From Streptomyces sp. CB02414 (lineage in GTDB: Bacteria; Actinomycetota; Actinomycetes; Streptomycetales; Streptomycetaceae), in contig NZ_LIPF01000006.1 of NCBI RefSeq assembly GCF_001905385.1, positions 124,001 to 188,000 of the forward strand: 64,000 bases of DNA, in the 5' to 3' direction. This document shows, one piece after another, positions 26,786 through 38,049 of this stretch (its first letter is position 1; the number at the start of each line of letters is the position of its first letter). Both the position numbers and the translations under genes were made by a program. Under the pieces are notes generated by a model. The model was given only the letters and a program-made list of their open reading frames with translations, was not told the origin of the DNA and did no database searches.

Positions 26786-28642
26786 TCAGCCGCTCGTGCC
26801 GAACGCGATCGCCAGGTACTCCTTCTCGTCCGCGCTGCTCGGCGCGCTCGCGTACACCTGCGACATGTACAGGTGCCCCTGCGAGTACCGGACCTCGGAG
26901 TAGTCCGGCGACATCCGGGCCTCCACGTTGCGTACCGCCTCGGTCGCCGGGTTCTCCATCAGCGTGGTCTGCTTGAACGTCCCGCCGTCGATGCTCACGA
27001 TCTGGCCGCCCTTGTCGTACGGGGGGCGCTTGTACGCGATCACGTTGCCGCCGTCCATGCGCAGCGGGGTGATGGTGTAGCCGTCACCGGCGTCGGCGCG
27101 CTCGCCGGTCTGCTTGCCGGTGGTCAGGTCGAAGGCGACGACCTCGTTGGTGCGGCTGTAGGACTCGCCGCCGCTCTCGTGCTCCTCGGTCGTGATGTAG
27201 AGCCGGTTGTTGCCGACCGCCAGACCGCGGCAGTCCTCGACCTCGGTGATCGACTCGCAGCTGGCGCCGTACTCGTCACCCGGTGCGGAGATGCGGGCCA
27301 GGAGCTTGCCGGTCTTGTTGTCGATGGAGAAGAAGTCCGAGATACCGCTGCCGTCCCCGGCGGAGTCGCCGACGTCGGCGGCCACGACGAGGGGCTCGGT
27401 GGAGACGACGGCCGCGTACTCGATGCCCTTGGCCATCTTGTACTCGGAGACCACCTTCCCGCTCTTCGGGTCGATGGTCTGGATGTTCAGCTGCCGGGCG
27501 TCGTACGAACCGCACTTGCGCACCGCGACCAGCTTCTCGCCGCCGCCGTAGCCGGCGTCGTAGCAGGTGTCGGTGGCCTTCGGGGACCACAGCTCGTCAC
27601 CGGTGGCGATGTCCCAGGCGATGCCGCCGTCGCTGCTGCCCGCGGCGACGGTGCCGCCGCTCAGGGTCACGTTGTCCAGGGACATCGGCCGTCCGCCCGT
27701 CTCGACGGACTTGGTCCACGCGGTCTTGCCCGCCGCGAGGTCGAGCACGGCGATCTCCGTGCAGGACTGCGGCTCGGCCTTGGTCGGCATGGCGGGCTTG
27801 TAGATGATCGCCGTCTTGTCGTCCTCGGTGACCCGGTGGCTGGCCTCGCACACCGGGCCGGGCAGGTCGACCGTCCAGGCCTTGCTGCCCTTGTCCCGGT
27901 CGTAGCCGACGATCTCCGCGATGCCGCTCTTGGCGTACACCTTGTCGGTGAGCCAGGAACCGGAGACGACGATGGTCCTGTCGTCCTTGCTCACGGCCGG
28001 CATGGGGACCTGGAAGAGCACCTTGGACGCCGGGTCCGAGGGCACCTTCTCCTCGCCGCCGGAGGACTTGCCGCCGGAGCCGCCCTTCTCGTCCGTGCCG
28101 CCGCCCGTGCCGCCGGAACTGGCGGTGTCGTCCTTGCCCCCGTCGTCGCCGGAGGACTTGGCGTACCAGACTCCGCCGCCGACGATCAGCGCGATCGCGA
28201 CGACGGCCGACACGATGATCGCCATCTGCGCGTTGATCTTCCGCCCCCCTCCGCCGCCCGGCCCGCCGGCCTGGGGCTGCAACGGCATGGTCGGCTGCTG
28301 ATAGCCGTACCCGGGCTGACCCGGCATCCCCGGCTGCCCGTACGCGGGCGTCGGCTGCCCGTACGGCCCCGGCTGGCCCGGCTGCCCCGGGTAGCCGTAC
28401 CCGGGCTGCGGCTGCTGCGGCGGCGTCTGCGGATATCCGTACCCCGGCTGCGGCGCGGGCCCGGACGGCGGGGCTGCCGGAGGCGTCTGCGGGTAGCCGT
28501 ACCCCGGCTCGGGCGCCTTGCCGAGGTTCGGTCCACCGCCCGCGGGCGGGGTGGGCGGCTGCTGCGGCGGCTGGTTCTGCGGCGGGCCGAAACCGCCCCC
28601 CTGCGGGGGCTGGTTGGGCGGCGGGGGCGGCGGCTGGGTCAT
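26786..28642 (-). CDS. Membrane-anchored PQQ-type beta-propeller protein (copy 2)
   Basis: 618 residues. Residues 1-135 are a disordered Pro/Gly/Tyr/Gln-rich region with repeated PGYGYP units. One membrane helix follows (AIIVSAVVAIALIVGGGVWY, about 141-160), then a Ser/Gly/Asp-rich linker. The outer part (about 210-618) has repeated propeller blades of the AWTVDLPG / DLAAGKTAWTKS / DIATGDELWSP / DPKSGKVVSEY type. Predicted topology is a cytoplasmic N-terminus and an extracellular propeller. It resembles the sensor halves of Streptomyces serine/threonine kinases but has no kinase. It follows a paralogue of the same layout 55 bp upstream. Function unknown. Confidence 0.83.
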   Translation of the reverse strand: MTQPPPPPPNQPPQGGGFGPPQNQPPQQPPTPPAGGGPNLGKAPEPGYGYPQTPPAAPPSGPAPQPGYGYPQTPPQQPQPGYGYPGQPGQPGPYGQPTPAYGQPGMPGQPGYGYQQPTMPLQPQAGGPGGGGGRKINAQMAIIVSAVVAIALIVGGGVWYAKSSGDDGGKDDTASSGGTGGGTDEKGGSGGKSSGGEEKVPSDPASKVLFQVPMPAVSKDDRTIVVSGSWLTDKVYAKSGIAEIVGYDRDKGSKAWTVDLPGPVCEASHRVTEDDKTAIIYKPAMPTKAEPQSCTEIAVLDLAAGKTAWTKSVETGGRPMSLDNVTLSGGTVAAGSSDGGIAWDIATGDELWSPKATDTCYDAGYGGGEKLVAVRKCGSYDARQLNIQTIDPKSGKVVSEYKMAKGIEYAAVVSTEPLVVAADVGDSAGDGSGISDFFSIDNKTGKLLARISAPGDEYGASCESITEVEDCRGLAVGNNRLYITTEEHESGGESYSRTNEVVAFDLTTGKQTGERADAGDGYTITPLRMDGGNVIAYKRPPYDKGGQIVSIDGGTFKQTTLMENPATEAVRNVEARMSPDYSEVRYSQGHLYMSQVYASAPSSADEKEYLAIAFGTSG

Positions 28643-28697
28643 GACGTGGCTACCTCGTGGAGCGGGGACGGAGGACGGAACGTGCGGAGGAAGAAGG

Positions 28698-30455
28698 TCA
28701 CTTGCCGAAGGCGAGCATCAACTTCTCCTTCGCTTCGTCGTTCCCGGTCAGGCGGGTGCTGGAGATGTAGAACCGCCCGTCGACCCAGTCGATGTCCTTG
28801 GAGTAGAAGCTGTTCTCGATGTCCGCAACGGCCTGCGGGTTCTGCAGCAGCTTGGCCGGCTTGTGGTCGCTGCCGCCGGTCGGGATCGACACGACCTGGC
28901 CGCCCGCGTCGTACGAGGGCTGGACGTAGGCGATGAGCTGGTCGCCCTCGACCTTCATCGGCATCATCGACTCGTCCGCGGGGGACTTGGTCCGCCACTT
29001 CTCCTTGCCGGTGGCGAGGTCGATGGCGACGATCTCGTTGGCGCCGGTGGTGGCCTCGGTCGGCAGGTAGAGGGTGCCGCCGGCGACGGCGACGCCCGCG
29101 CAGCCCTGGAGGTCGCGTTCGAGGATCGCCCAGCCGCACTCGGGGGCGAAGTCCTCGTCGACGCCGACCTGTTCCTGGACCTTGCCGCCGGAGGTGAAGG
29201 TGGAGATGTTCCAGACCTTCTTGTCCTCGTTGGTGGCGTAGACGACCAGCGGGTCGACGGAGTACGCGCGGGCGACCCGCCAGCCCTTCTCGTACTTGTA
29301 GGTCCACAGGACCTTGCCGGTCTTCGGGTCGAGGCCCTGGAGCTCGTCGTGCGCGTTGTTGCCGCCGGCGCCGCAGGAGGCGACCTGGACCAGCTTGTTG
29401 GCGCTGCCCGCGAAACCGGCGGGGAAGCAGGCGTCGCCGTACTTCCTCTTGTCGTACAGCTTCTTGCCGCTGGTGATGTCGTACGCCGTGCCGGACTGGG
29501 ACCGGGCGACCATCAGGGTGTTGCCGCTGACGGTGAGCTCGACGGAGAGCGTGGTGTCGAACAGCTCGCCGTCCTCGACCTCCTCCGACCAGCCCTTCTC
29601 GCCGGTGGCGAGGTCGATCTCCTGGAGCTTGTTGCACTTGGCGCGGTCGCTGGAGCCGCTCATGTAGGCGACGACGATCTTGTCGTCGGCCGTCTTCTCC
29701 GGGGTGACCGCGCAGATCTTCTCCGGGAAGGCGATCGGGTCCCAGGCGGGCTTGCCGTCGCCGGCGTTCCAGGCGAAGACCTGCTTGTACGCCGCCTTCA
29801 CCGCGGCCTTGTCGGTGATCCACATGCCCTCGGCGTCGGCGCCGGAACCGGGGGCGTCGGGCGCCTCCTTGTACCAGAGCACCTTGGACTCACCGGCCTG
29901 ACGGCCCTCGTTGAGGTTCTCGGGGTCCTCGCCGCCGTCGCCGCTGCCGTCACCGGGGTTGACCGGGGCGCCGCCGCCGGAGCCGGAGGGCTTGGGGTCG
30001 TCGCTCTTGCCGGCGACGGGCTTCTTGTCCTTGTCGTCACCGCCGGCCGCGGTGACCGCCCACACGCTGCCGCCGATGACGAGCAGGGCGGCGACCGCGG
30101 CGCCGACCGCCAGGGCCGGCTTGCCCTTGAACGGGTTGCGGGAGCCGGAGCCGCCGGGCGGTGGGGTGCCGGGCGCGCCCGGGAACTGCGCCTGCGGGTA
30201 GCCGTACCCCGGCTGACCGGGCTGCTGCGGCTGGCCGTACGGGCCGGGCTGCTGCGGCTGGCCGTACGGGCCGGAGTTGTACGGTCCGGGCTGGCCGTAG
30301 GGACCCGGCTGGCCGGGCGGCTGCTGCGGGTAGCCGTACCCCGGCTGCGGCTGCCCCTGCGGAGGTGGCGGGGTCGGTGCCCCGAAGCCTCCCGGCGGTG
30401 GGTCCTGCGGCGCTCCGAAGCCACCCTGCGGCGGCTGGTTGGGCGGCTGGCTCAT
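28698..30455 (-). CDS. Membrane-anchored PQQ-type beta-propeller protein (copy 1)
   Basis: 585 residues, same plan as its downstream neighbour. An N-terminal Pro/Gly/Gln/Tyr-rich region (about 1-115, with PGYGYPQQP and PGPYGQP units) is followed by a single helix ALAVGAAVAALLVIGGSVWAV. After a charged linker come propeller blades such as DLATGEKGWSEE, DITSGKKLYDKR, DPKTGKVLWTYKYEKG and DLATGKEKWRTKS. Cysteines spaced through the propeller suggest disulfides outside the cell. The start ATG 30455 is the first gene of the pair; 238 bp upstream separate it from the ABC-F gene. No enzymatic motif is visible, so a sensing or scaffolding role is only inferred. Confidence 0.83.
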   Translation of the reverse strand: MSQPPNQPPQGGFGAPQDPPPGGFGAPTPPPPQGQPQPGYGYPQQPPGQPGPYGQPGPYNSGPYGQPQQPGPYGQPQQPGQPGYGYPQAQFPGAPGTPPPGGSGSRNPFKGKPALAVGAAVAALLVIGGSVWAVTAAGGDDKDKKPVAGKSDDPKPSGSGGGAPVNPGDGSGDGGEDPENLNEGRQAGESKVLWYKEAPDAPGSGADAEGMWITDKAAVKAAYKQVFAWNAGDGKPAWDPIAFPEKICAVTPEKTADDKIVVAYMSGSSDRAKCNKLQEIDLATGEKGWSEEVEDGELFDTTLSVELTVSGNTLMVARSQSGTAYDITSGKKLYDKRKYGDACFPAGFAGSANKLVQVASCGAGGNNAHDELQGLDPKTGKVLWTYKYEKGWRVARAYSVDPLVVYATNEDKKVWNISTFTSGGKVQEQVGVDEDFAPECGWAILERDLQGCAGVAVAGGTLYLPTEATTGANEIVAIDLATGKEKWRTKSPADESMMPMKVEGDQLIAYVQPSYDAGGQVVSIPTGGSDHKPAKLLQNPQAVADIENSFYSKDIDWVDGRFYISSTRLTGNDEAKEKLMLAFGK

Positions 30456-30693
30456 CAGCGCGTTCCCCCTTATGACTCACTGATTTTTAGCCACGTCCCG
30501 AGGTACGCGCTGGCCTCGGAGTCGTTTCACGGCAATCATTCAGACAGTTCTCAGACGGCCTTTCTATCACCCGACGCGAAGCGCACACCGGGCCGCGTCC
30601 GCCCCTGTTCCCAAGGGAGGACCGGCCCGTGATGCCCCTGTTACTCGCTTTCACGTCCTCTTCACGCCGCACGCGCCCCCCGCGCGCAGGGCA

Positions 30694-32508
<1,815 letters not shown>

Positions 32509-32666
32509 TTCTCTCCTGCCTGGGGGATCGATCAGCCTTCAAGCGTAGGCCCTCCGGGGGGTGGGGTGGGGCGGGCGGGGGTGGTCACTCTTTGTGGTGA
32601 CGTGTGTCAGATCTCCCGGTTACCTTGGAGGGCAGGGCAGCAGGATCCCGTCTCATGGGAGGAACC

Positions 32667-33257
32667 ATGACCGCCGAGTCCGTCGAGCAGCCGCGTTGGC
32701 CCATGCCGCCGACGGACGGTTACACAGTGGACGACCTGTTCACACTGCCTGATCTCCCGCGACACACCGAGTTGATCGACGGGAGCCTGATTTTCGTGAG
32801 TCCCCAGCGCTGGTTCCATTTCACAGCCATCGACCTGCTGGTCAGCGGCCTGCGCAGCACGATCCCGTCGCATCTCAAAGTCGCCCGGGAGATGACCATC
32901 GTTCTGGACCAGCGCAACGGTCCGGAGCCAGACATCTCCCTCATCAAGGCAGAGGCGAGACGGGGGCCGCTGCAGACGCGTTTCGAGGCCGACGAAGTCG
33001 TGATGGCGGTCGAGGTGATCTCGCCGGAATCCGAGTCCCGTGACCGGCACACCAAGCCTTACAAGTACGCCGCAGCGGGGATTCGCCATTTCTGGCTGGT
33101 CGACATGGTGAGCCCGGACAGTCGTCCCGTGATCCAGGTGTACGAGCTGGCGGAGACCACCGGTACGTACGCGCTGACGGGCATCCACCACGACCGGATC
33201 AAGGTCGACGTCCCCTATCCGATCGACATCGACCTCACCGCCATCGACAAGCTCTGA
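32667..33257 (+). CDS. Uma2 (DUF820) PD-(D/E)XK nuclease-like protein
   Basis: 196 residues. Family core: an N-terminal TDGYTVDDLFTLPDLPRHTE with LIDGSLIFVSPQ, then the nuclease strand GPEPDISLIKAEARR (PD) and VMAVEVISPESESRDRHTKP (E-x-I-S-P in place of E-x-K), and the end motif YAAAGIRHFWLVDM. The start ATG 32667 is decided by GGGAGGA just upstream. A frame open from 32604 lacks an equally good site. It is the second Uma2 gene in the window and is divergent from the ABC-F gene. Function of the family is not established. Confidence 0.87.
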   Translation: MTAESVEQPRWPMPPTDGYTVDDLFTLPDLPRHTELIDGSLIFVSPQRWFHFTAIDLLVSGLRSTIPSHLKVAREMTIVLDQRNGPEPDISLIKAEARRGPLQTRFEADEVVMAVEVISPESESRDRHTKPYKYAAAGIRHFWLVDMVSPDSRPVIQVYELAETTGTYALTGIHHDRIKVDVPYPIDIDLTAIDKL

Positions 33258-33263
33258 TCGCCC

Positions 33264-34157
33264 TCACACCACCGTCGCCCCCGCCGCCGCCCCCACCGCG
33301 GTCCGCACGTCCCGGCACGTCCCCGACGCCCGCAGCACGCCCGCGATGTCGGAGGCCGACCCGGCGTCGGGGGCGAGGAAGGCCGTCGTCGGCCCCGACC
33401 CCGACACCAGCGCCGCCAGCGCTCCCGCCGCCCGCCCCGCCGCGAGGGTGTCGCCCAGTTCCGGGAAGAGGGAGAGCGCGGCCGGCTGAAGGTCGTTGGA
33501 GACGGCCACGGCGAGGGCGGTCGGGTCGCCCTTGGCGAGGGCGTCGAGGACCGCCTGGTCGGCGACCGGCTCCGGAATGTCCAGGCCCTCCCCCAGCCGG
33601 TCGAACTCGCGGAAGACGGCCGGCGTCGACAGCCCTCGCGCGGCCAGTGCGAACACCCAGTGGAAGTCGCCGCCGACCTCCAGCTCCGCGAGCTTCTCGC
33701 CCCGCCCGGTGCCCAGCGCCGCCCCGCCGACCAGGCTGAACGGCACGTCGCTGCCCAGCTCGGCGCAGATCTCCAGCAGCTCGTCGCGCGAGGCGCCGGT
33801 GCCCCACAGGGCGTCGCAGGCGACCAGGGCACCCGCGCAGTCCGCGCTGCCGCCCGCCATGCCGCCGGCGACCGGGATGTCCTTGGCGATGTGCAGGTGG
33901 ACGTCGGGGGCGCGGCCGTAGCGCTCGGCGAGGGCGAGTGCCGCGCGGGCCGCCAGGTTGGTGCGGTCCAGGGGGACCTGGGCGGCGTCCGGGCCCTCGC
34001 AGGTGACGCGGAGTTCACCGGCGGGGGTGGCGGTGACCTCGTCGTACAGGGAGACCGCGAGGAAGACGTTGGCCAGGTCGTGGAAGCCGTCGGGGCGGGC
34101 GGCGCCGACCGCGAGCTGGACGTTGACCTTGGCGGGGACGCGGACCGTCACGCTCAC
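33264..34157 (-). CDS. ispE: 4-diphosphocytidyl-2-C-methyl-D-erythritol kinase
   Basis: A 297-residue GHMP kinase of the non-mevalonate isoprenoid pathway, ATP-dependent. It opens with VRVPAKVNVQLAVGAARPDG followed by FHDLANVFLAVSLYDEV. The ATP loop is PVAGGMAGGSADCAGAL and a C-terminal GSGPTTAFL motif is present. The start GTG 34157 lies 7 bp after the rsmA stop. It forms the conserved cluster tatD-rpfB-rsmA-ispE seen in many actinobacteria. Product supports menaquinone, undecaprenyl phosphate and terpenes. Confidence 0.95.
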   Translation of the reverse strand: MSVTVRVPAKVNVQLAVGAARPDGFHDLANVFLAVSLYDEVTATPAGELRVTCEGPDAAQVPLDRTNLAARAALALAERYGRAPDVHLHIAKDIPVAGGMAGGSADCAGALVACDALWGTGASRDELLEICAELGSDVPFSLVGGAALGTGRGEKLAELEVGGDFHWVFALAARGLSTPAVFREFDRLGEGLDIPEPVADQAVLDALAKGDPTALAVAVSNDLQPAALSLFPELGDTLAAGRAAGALAALVSGSGPTTAFLAPDAGSASDIAGVLRASGTCRDVRTAVGAAAGATVV

Positions 34158-34164
34158 TTGCTCG

Positions 34165-35046
34165 TCACTCCTCGTGCTGGGCGATGCGCGCCTTGTGCTC
34201 GGCGATACGCGCGAACTCTTCCACGGTCAGCGCCTCTCCGCGCGCCTGCGGCGACACGCCCGCGGCGACGAGGGCCTCCTCGGCGGCCGCGGCTGACCCC
34301 GCCCACCCCGAGAGGGCGGCCCGCAGAGTCTTGCGGCGCTGGGCGAACGCGGCGTCGATGACGGCGAACACCTCGCGCCGGGACGCGGTGGTCTTCAGCG
34401 GCTCGGTCCGCCGGACGAGTGACACCAGGCCGCTGTCGACGTTCGGCGCGGGCCAGAAGACGTTGCGGCCGATGGAGCCGGCCCGCTTGACCTCGGCGTA
34501 CCAGTTGGCCTTCACGGAGGGGACGCCGTACACCTTCGAGCCGGGTCCGGCGGCGAGACGGTCGGCGACCTCCGCCTGGACCATGACGAGGGTCCGCTCG
34601 ATGGTCGGGAAGGTCTCCAGCATGTGGAGGAGTACGGGCACGGCCACGTTGTACGGCAGGTTCGCGACCAGCGCCGTCGGGGCCGGGCCCGGCAGCTCGG
34701 TCACCTGCATGGCGTCGGAGTGGACGAGCGCGAACCGGTCGGCGTGCTCGGGCATGCGGGCGGCGACGGTGGCGGGCAGGGCGGCGGCGAGGACGTCGTC
34801 GATCTCGACGGCGGTGACCTTGTCGGCCGCCTCCAGCAGGGCCAGGGTGAGCGAGCCGAGACCCGGTCCCACCTCGACCACCACGTCGTCGGGGCGTACC
34901 TCGGCGGTGCGGACGATACGGCGGACCGTGTTCGCGTCGATGACGAAGTTCTGGCCGCGCTGCTTGGTGGGGCGTACGCCGAGGGCCGCCGCGAGTTCGC
35001 GGACGTCGGCGGGACCCAGGAGGGCGTCGGGGGTGGGGCTGCTCAC
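34165..35046 (-). CDS. rsmA: 16S rRNA (adenine1518-N6/adenine1519-N6) dimethyltransferase
   Basis: 293 residues, the KsgA enzyme that dimethylates two adenines near the 3' end of 16S rRNA during small-subunit assembly. Motifs: the entry GQNFVIDANTVRRIVRTAEV, the SAM site VVEVGPGLGSLTLALLEAADK, VTAVEIDDVLAAALP, the catalytic NLPYNVAVPVLLHMLE and FWPAPNVDSGLVSLVRR. The start GTG 35046 gives the normal length. Middle of tatD-rpfB-rsmA-ispE. Loss of KsgA classically gives kasugamycin resistance. Confidence 0.96.
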   Translation of the reverse strand: MSSPTPDALLGPADVRELAAALGVRPTKQRGQNFVIDANTVRRIVRTAEVRPDDVVVEVGPGLGSLTLALLEAADKVTAVEIDDVLAAALPATVAARMPEHADRFALVHSDAMQVTELPGPAPTALVANLPYNVAVPVLLHMLETFPTIERTLVMVQAEVADRLAAGPGSKVYGVPSVKANWYAEVKRAGSIGRNVFWPAPNVDSGLVSLVRRTEPLKTTASRREVFAVIDAAFAQRRKTLRAALSGWAGSAAAAEEALVAAGVSPQARGEALTVEEFARIAEHKARIAQHEE

Positions 35047-35115
35047 CCCGCAAGGGTAGCCGGGGGCGGGCGCGGGGCCGTCCGGGCCGAGCAGCAGCGG
35101 ACCGCCCGGGGGCGG

Positions 35116-36390
35116 TCAGCCCTGCAGCCGGGCCCCGCAGTGCGGCCACGGGCTGCTGCCGCTGCGGACGTACAGCTTCTTCGCCCGGTACGTCTGCTCG
35201 GCGGCCGTCGCGTCCTCGGGGCGTCCCTCGCCGCCGAGGCTGTGCCAGGTGTCGGCGTCGAACTGGTAGAGGCCCCCGTACGTCCCGGAGGCGTCGACGG
35301 CCTGCGGGCGGCCGCCCGACTCGCAGGCGGCGAGGGCCTGCCAGTTCAGGTGGTCGGCGCCCCGGACGGACGCGGGACGGGCGCGGGTGCCGACCCGGAC
35401 GATCTGCGGGCGGGGTGCGCGCACCAGCTCGGTGCGCAGCTCGCGCGGCTTCTGCCGGACGCCGTTGACGGTGCGCAGGGCGTAGGTGGTCCGCCGCAGA
35501 CCGGGCCGTCCGGCCTGCTGGACGACCTCGGTGCCCCGGTAGAGGGTCGGGTCCTCGGTCCGTCGCTCGGCGAAGGGGACCGGGTCCTCGCGGACCTCCT
35601 GGGAGCCGGTGATCCGCAGCACCGTGATGGTCTGCCCGTCGCGGGGGAAGCCGGTGCCGGGGACGGAGGTGGTGTCCTCGCCGTGCAGGGTGACCCCGGC
35701 CTGTTCGACGGCCTCGCTCACGGTGGCGGCGTTGGTGCGGATGGTGCGGGCCCGGCCGTCCGCCAGGACGGTGACCACGCGTTCGGTGCGCACGTCCAGG
35801 GCGAGTCCCTCGCGTCCGATGCGCCGGGAGGCGGGGGCGGACAGGTGCGCGCCCTGGGTGCGCACGCCGAGTTCCCGCAGCGCCCCCGCCACCGTCTGAG
35901 CGGTCGTCCACACCTGGCGGCGGCGGCCGTCGAGGGTGAGCAGGACGGGGCGTCCGTGGCGGACGGTGACCTCCTCGCCGCTGGTCAGACCGGTGCCGGG
36001 GGCGGGGGTGATCACGTCGTGGGCGCCCACCTGGACGCCTTCCTCGGCGAGCAGTTCGGTGACGTCGTCGGCGAAGGTGTGCAGCGTGCGCGGGGTGCCG
36101 TCGACGGTCAGCTCGACCGCCTTGTCCTCGGCGACGAAGGCGGTGGTGCCGCCCGCGAGGAACGCGACGACCAGGGCGCGCGGCACCAGGCGGCGCAGGG
36201 AGCCGTCCGTGGGCGCGGGCCGGCGTTCCCGGCGCCGGCGCGCGGCCCGGCCGCCGTCGGGGGCGGGTACCGGGTTGGTGCCCTGCCGGGGCAGCGGGGG
36301 GCGGTAGGTGTCGCCGTACGGCAGGGTCGGCGCGCTGTGGACGTCGTACGGCGCCCGGGTCTCGTAGGTCTCGAACTGCGTTCCGTTCAC
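35116..36390 (-). CDS. rpfB: Resuscitation-promoting factor (RpfB type)
   Basis: 424 residues. A basic segment and one membrane helix (LVPRALVVAFLAGGTTAF, about 68-85) anchor or export it. Three DUF348 repeats follow (starting near VELTVDGTPRTLHTFADDV, VLLTLDGRRRQVWTTAQTV and VVTVLADGRARTIRTNAATV). Then comes a G5 domain (VREDPVPFAERRTEDPTLYRG) and a lysozyme-like transglycosylase domain with NWQALAACESGGRPQAVD and the catalytic Glu in CESGG. It cleaves peptidoglycan and promotes spore germination and exit from dormancy. The start GTG 36390 is followed by a disordered tail. The same domain order and rsmA-ispE linkage occur in mycobacteria. Confidence 0.94.
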   Translation of the reverse strand: MNGTQFETYETRAPYDVHSAPTLPYGDTYRPPLPRQGTNPVPAPDGGRAARRRRERRPAPTDGSLRRLVPRALVVAFLAGGTTAFVAEDKAVELTVDGTPRTLHTFADDVTELLAEEGVQVGAHDVITPAPGTGLTSGEEVTVRHGRPVLLTLDGRRRQVWTTAQTVAGALRELGVRTQGAHLSAPASRRIGREGLALDVRTERVVTVLADGRARTIRTNAATVSEAVEQAGVTLHGEDTTSVPGTGFPRDGQTITVLRITGSQEVREDPVPFAERRTEDPTLYRGTEVVQQAGRPGLRRTTYALRTVNGVRQKPRELRTELVRAPRPQIVRVGTRARPASVRGADHLNWQALAACESGGRPQAVDASGTYGGLYQFDADTWHSLGGEGRPEDATAAEQTYRAKKLYVRSGSSPWPHCGARLQG

Positions 36391-36497
36391 GCCGACACGC
36401 TCCAGGGGTCCGGATCGGGCCCCCAGAACCTAGCGGAGCGTCCGTCACTCTCCAAAGCAGGACGAGCACTCAGCGTGGCGAACGGGTGCGCCCCGCC

Positions 36498-37388
36498 TCA
36501 GTACCCGAAGGCGCGCGCGGTGTTCGCGGCCAGCGCGCTCGCCAGCGTGTCCTCGTCGACGCCGCGCACGGCGGCCATGGCACGCACCGTGACCGGGATC
36601 AGGTAGGGGGCGTTCGGCCGGCCCCGGTAGGGCACCGGCGTCAGGAACGGCGCGTCGGTCTCCACGAGGATCAGCTCCGGCGGGGCGACGGCGAGGGCGT
36701 CGCGGAGGTTCTGGGCGTTCTTGAAGGTGACGTTCCCGGCGAAGGACATGTAGTAGCCGGCGCTCGCGCAGATCTCGGCCATCTCGGCGTCGCCGGAGTA
36801 GCAGTGGAAGACGGTGCGCTCGGGGGCGCCCTCCTCCTTGAGGACGCGCAGGACGTCGGCGTGGGCGTCGCGGTCGTGGATGACCAGGGTCTTGCCGTGC
36901 CGCTTGGCGATCTCGATGTGGGCGCGGAAGGACCGCTCCTGCGCCTCCTTGCCCTCGGGGCCGGTGCGGAAGTAGTCCAGTCCCGTCTCTCCGACGCCCT
37001 TGACCTGCGGAAGTGCCGCGAGGCGGTCGATCTCGGCGAGCGCCTCGTCGAGCGCCGCGTCCCCGCCGGGCTGCCGTGCTCCCTGCCGCGACCAGCCGTC
37101 GGGGTCGCCGTGGACGATGCGCGGCGCCTCGTTGGGGTGCAGGGCGACGGTGGCGTGCACGGCGTCGTGGGCCGCCGCCGTCTCGGCCGCCCAGCGGGAG
37201 CCGGCGAGGTCGCAGCCGACCTGGACGACGGTCGTGACGCCGACCGAGGCGGCCTTGGCGAGGCCCTCCGCCACCGTGCCCGACTGCATGTCGAGGTGGG
37301 TGTGGGAGTCGGCGACCGGTACCCGCAGGGGCTCGGGCAGCGGCGGCGCGTCGTTCTTGTCGGAGCGGCCGGAGGCGTTCGAAGGCAT
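36498..37388 (-). CDS. tatD: TatD family metal-dependent DNase
   Basis: A 296-residue TIM-barrel hydrolase. The metal site DSHTHLDMQ is near residue 28. It is followed by GVGETGLDYFR, SFRAHIEIAKRHGKTLVIHDRDAH, TVFHCYSGDAEMAEIC, GYYMSFAGNVTFKN and LILVETDAPFLTPVPYRGRPN, all typical TatD positions. It acts as a 3'-5' exonuclease or endonuclease in DNA repair and decay. ATG 37388 is the start. It lies upstream of rpfB with 107 bp between, as in other actinobacteria. Confidence 0.93.
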   Translation of the reverse strand: MPSNASGRSDKNDAPPLPEPLRVPVADSHTHLDMQSGTVAEGLAKAASVGVTTVVQVGCDLAGSRWAAETAAAHDAVHATVALHPNEAPRIVHGDPDGWSRQGARQPGGDAALDEALAEIDRLAALPQVKGVGETGLDYFRTGPEGKEAQERSFRAHIEIAKRHGKTLVIHDRDAHADVLRVLKEEGAPERTVFHCYSGDAEMAEICASAGYYMSFAGNVTFKNAQNLRDALAVAPPELILVETDAPFLTPVPYRGRPNAPYLIPVTVRAMAAVRGVDEDTLASALAANTARAFGY

Positions 37389-37428
37389 GCCTTCGATCCT
37401 ACGAAAGCCCCGGCCGGGTCCCGGCGGG

Positions 37429-37899
37429 TCAGCTCGCCCTGCGGTGGAGGTGCAGGGAGTGCAGGAGGTCGCTCAGGTGCCAGTGCCCAGGTCCACGTCC
37501 GGCCGTCAGGCCCGGCGCGCCCGGCCCCGGCGCCTCGGGCACCACCTGACCGGCCGGCACCTGCGGCACCTGGGGCACCTCCAGGGGCCCAGCCGGCGGC
37601 ACCCGGTGGAGGCCGTGGGAGGCGCCGCGCACGGAGGCGACCCGCCCCGGCCGCATGATCCGCACGACGTGGTTGTCGCAGTTGGCGCAGGTCGGCCGGG
37701 TCAGCGGGGAGGGCACGACGCGGCCGTCGGCGACGTAGCGGACGAATGCGTGGCCGTCGGCGTCCGTGTGGTGCTCGATCGCGAACGACTGCTCCCAGCC
37801 GTGCCCGCAGCGCATGCAGGCGAACGAGTAGGACTCGTGGACGACGGCTGTGGCTCCCAAGGCCGTCCCGGTCCGTGCCGCGCTCTCACTCGTGCTCAT
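37429..37899 (-). CDS. Zinc-ribbon protein of unknown function
   Basis: 156 residues. The core binds a probable zinc ion through two cysteine pairs: FACMRCGHGWEQSF (about residues 28-41) and PTCANCDNHVVRIMRP (about 70-85). A HAFVRYVADGRVVPSPLTRP strand lies between. The C-terminal 70 residues are Pro/Gly-rich with VPQVPQVPAGQVVPEAPGPG and look disordered. ATG 37899 has AAGGAG 8 bases upstream; an upstream in-frame start at 37950 lacks this. It lies between tatD and rsmI on the same strand. Streptomyces carry several such small ribbon proteins; the role is unknown. Confidence 0.83.
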   Translation of the reverse strand: MSTSESAARTGTALGATAVVHESYSFACMRCGHGWEQSFAIEHHTDADGHAFVRYVADGRVVPSPLTRPTCANCDNHVVRIMRPGRVASVRGASHGLHRVPPAGPLEVPQVPQVPAGQVVPEAPGPGAPGLTAGRGPGHWHLSDLLHSLHLHRRAS

Positions 37900-38049
37900 C
37901 CCGGCTCCTTCGGTCCAGTCGCCTTTCCTGCCCCCAGTGGACTCCTCCACCGGCCGGAAAGCACCAGGCAGTGCCGAGTGTTTGAGCCGATTTGGGCTGT
38001 CCTTGACGGAAGGGCCCGCAAGGTCAGGACCGGGTCAAGCGCGGCCGGA

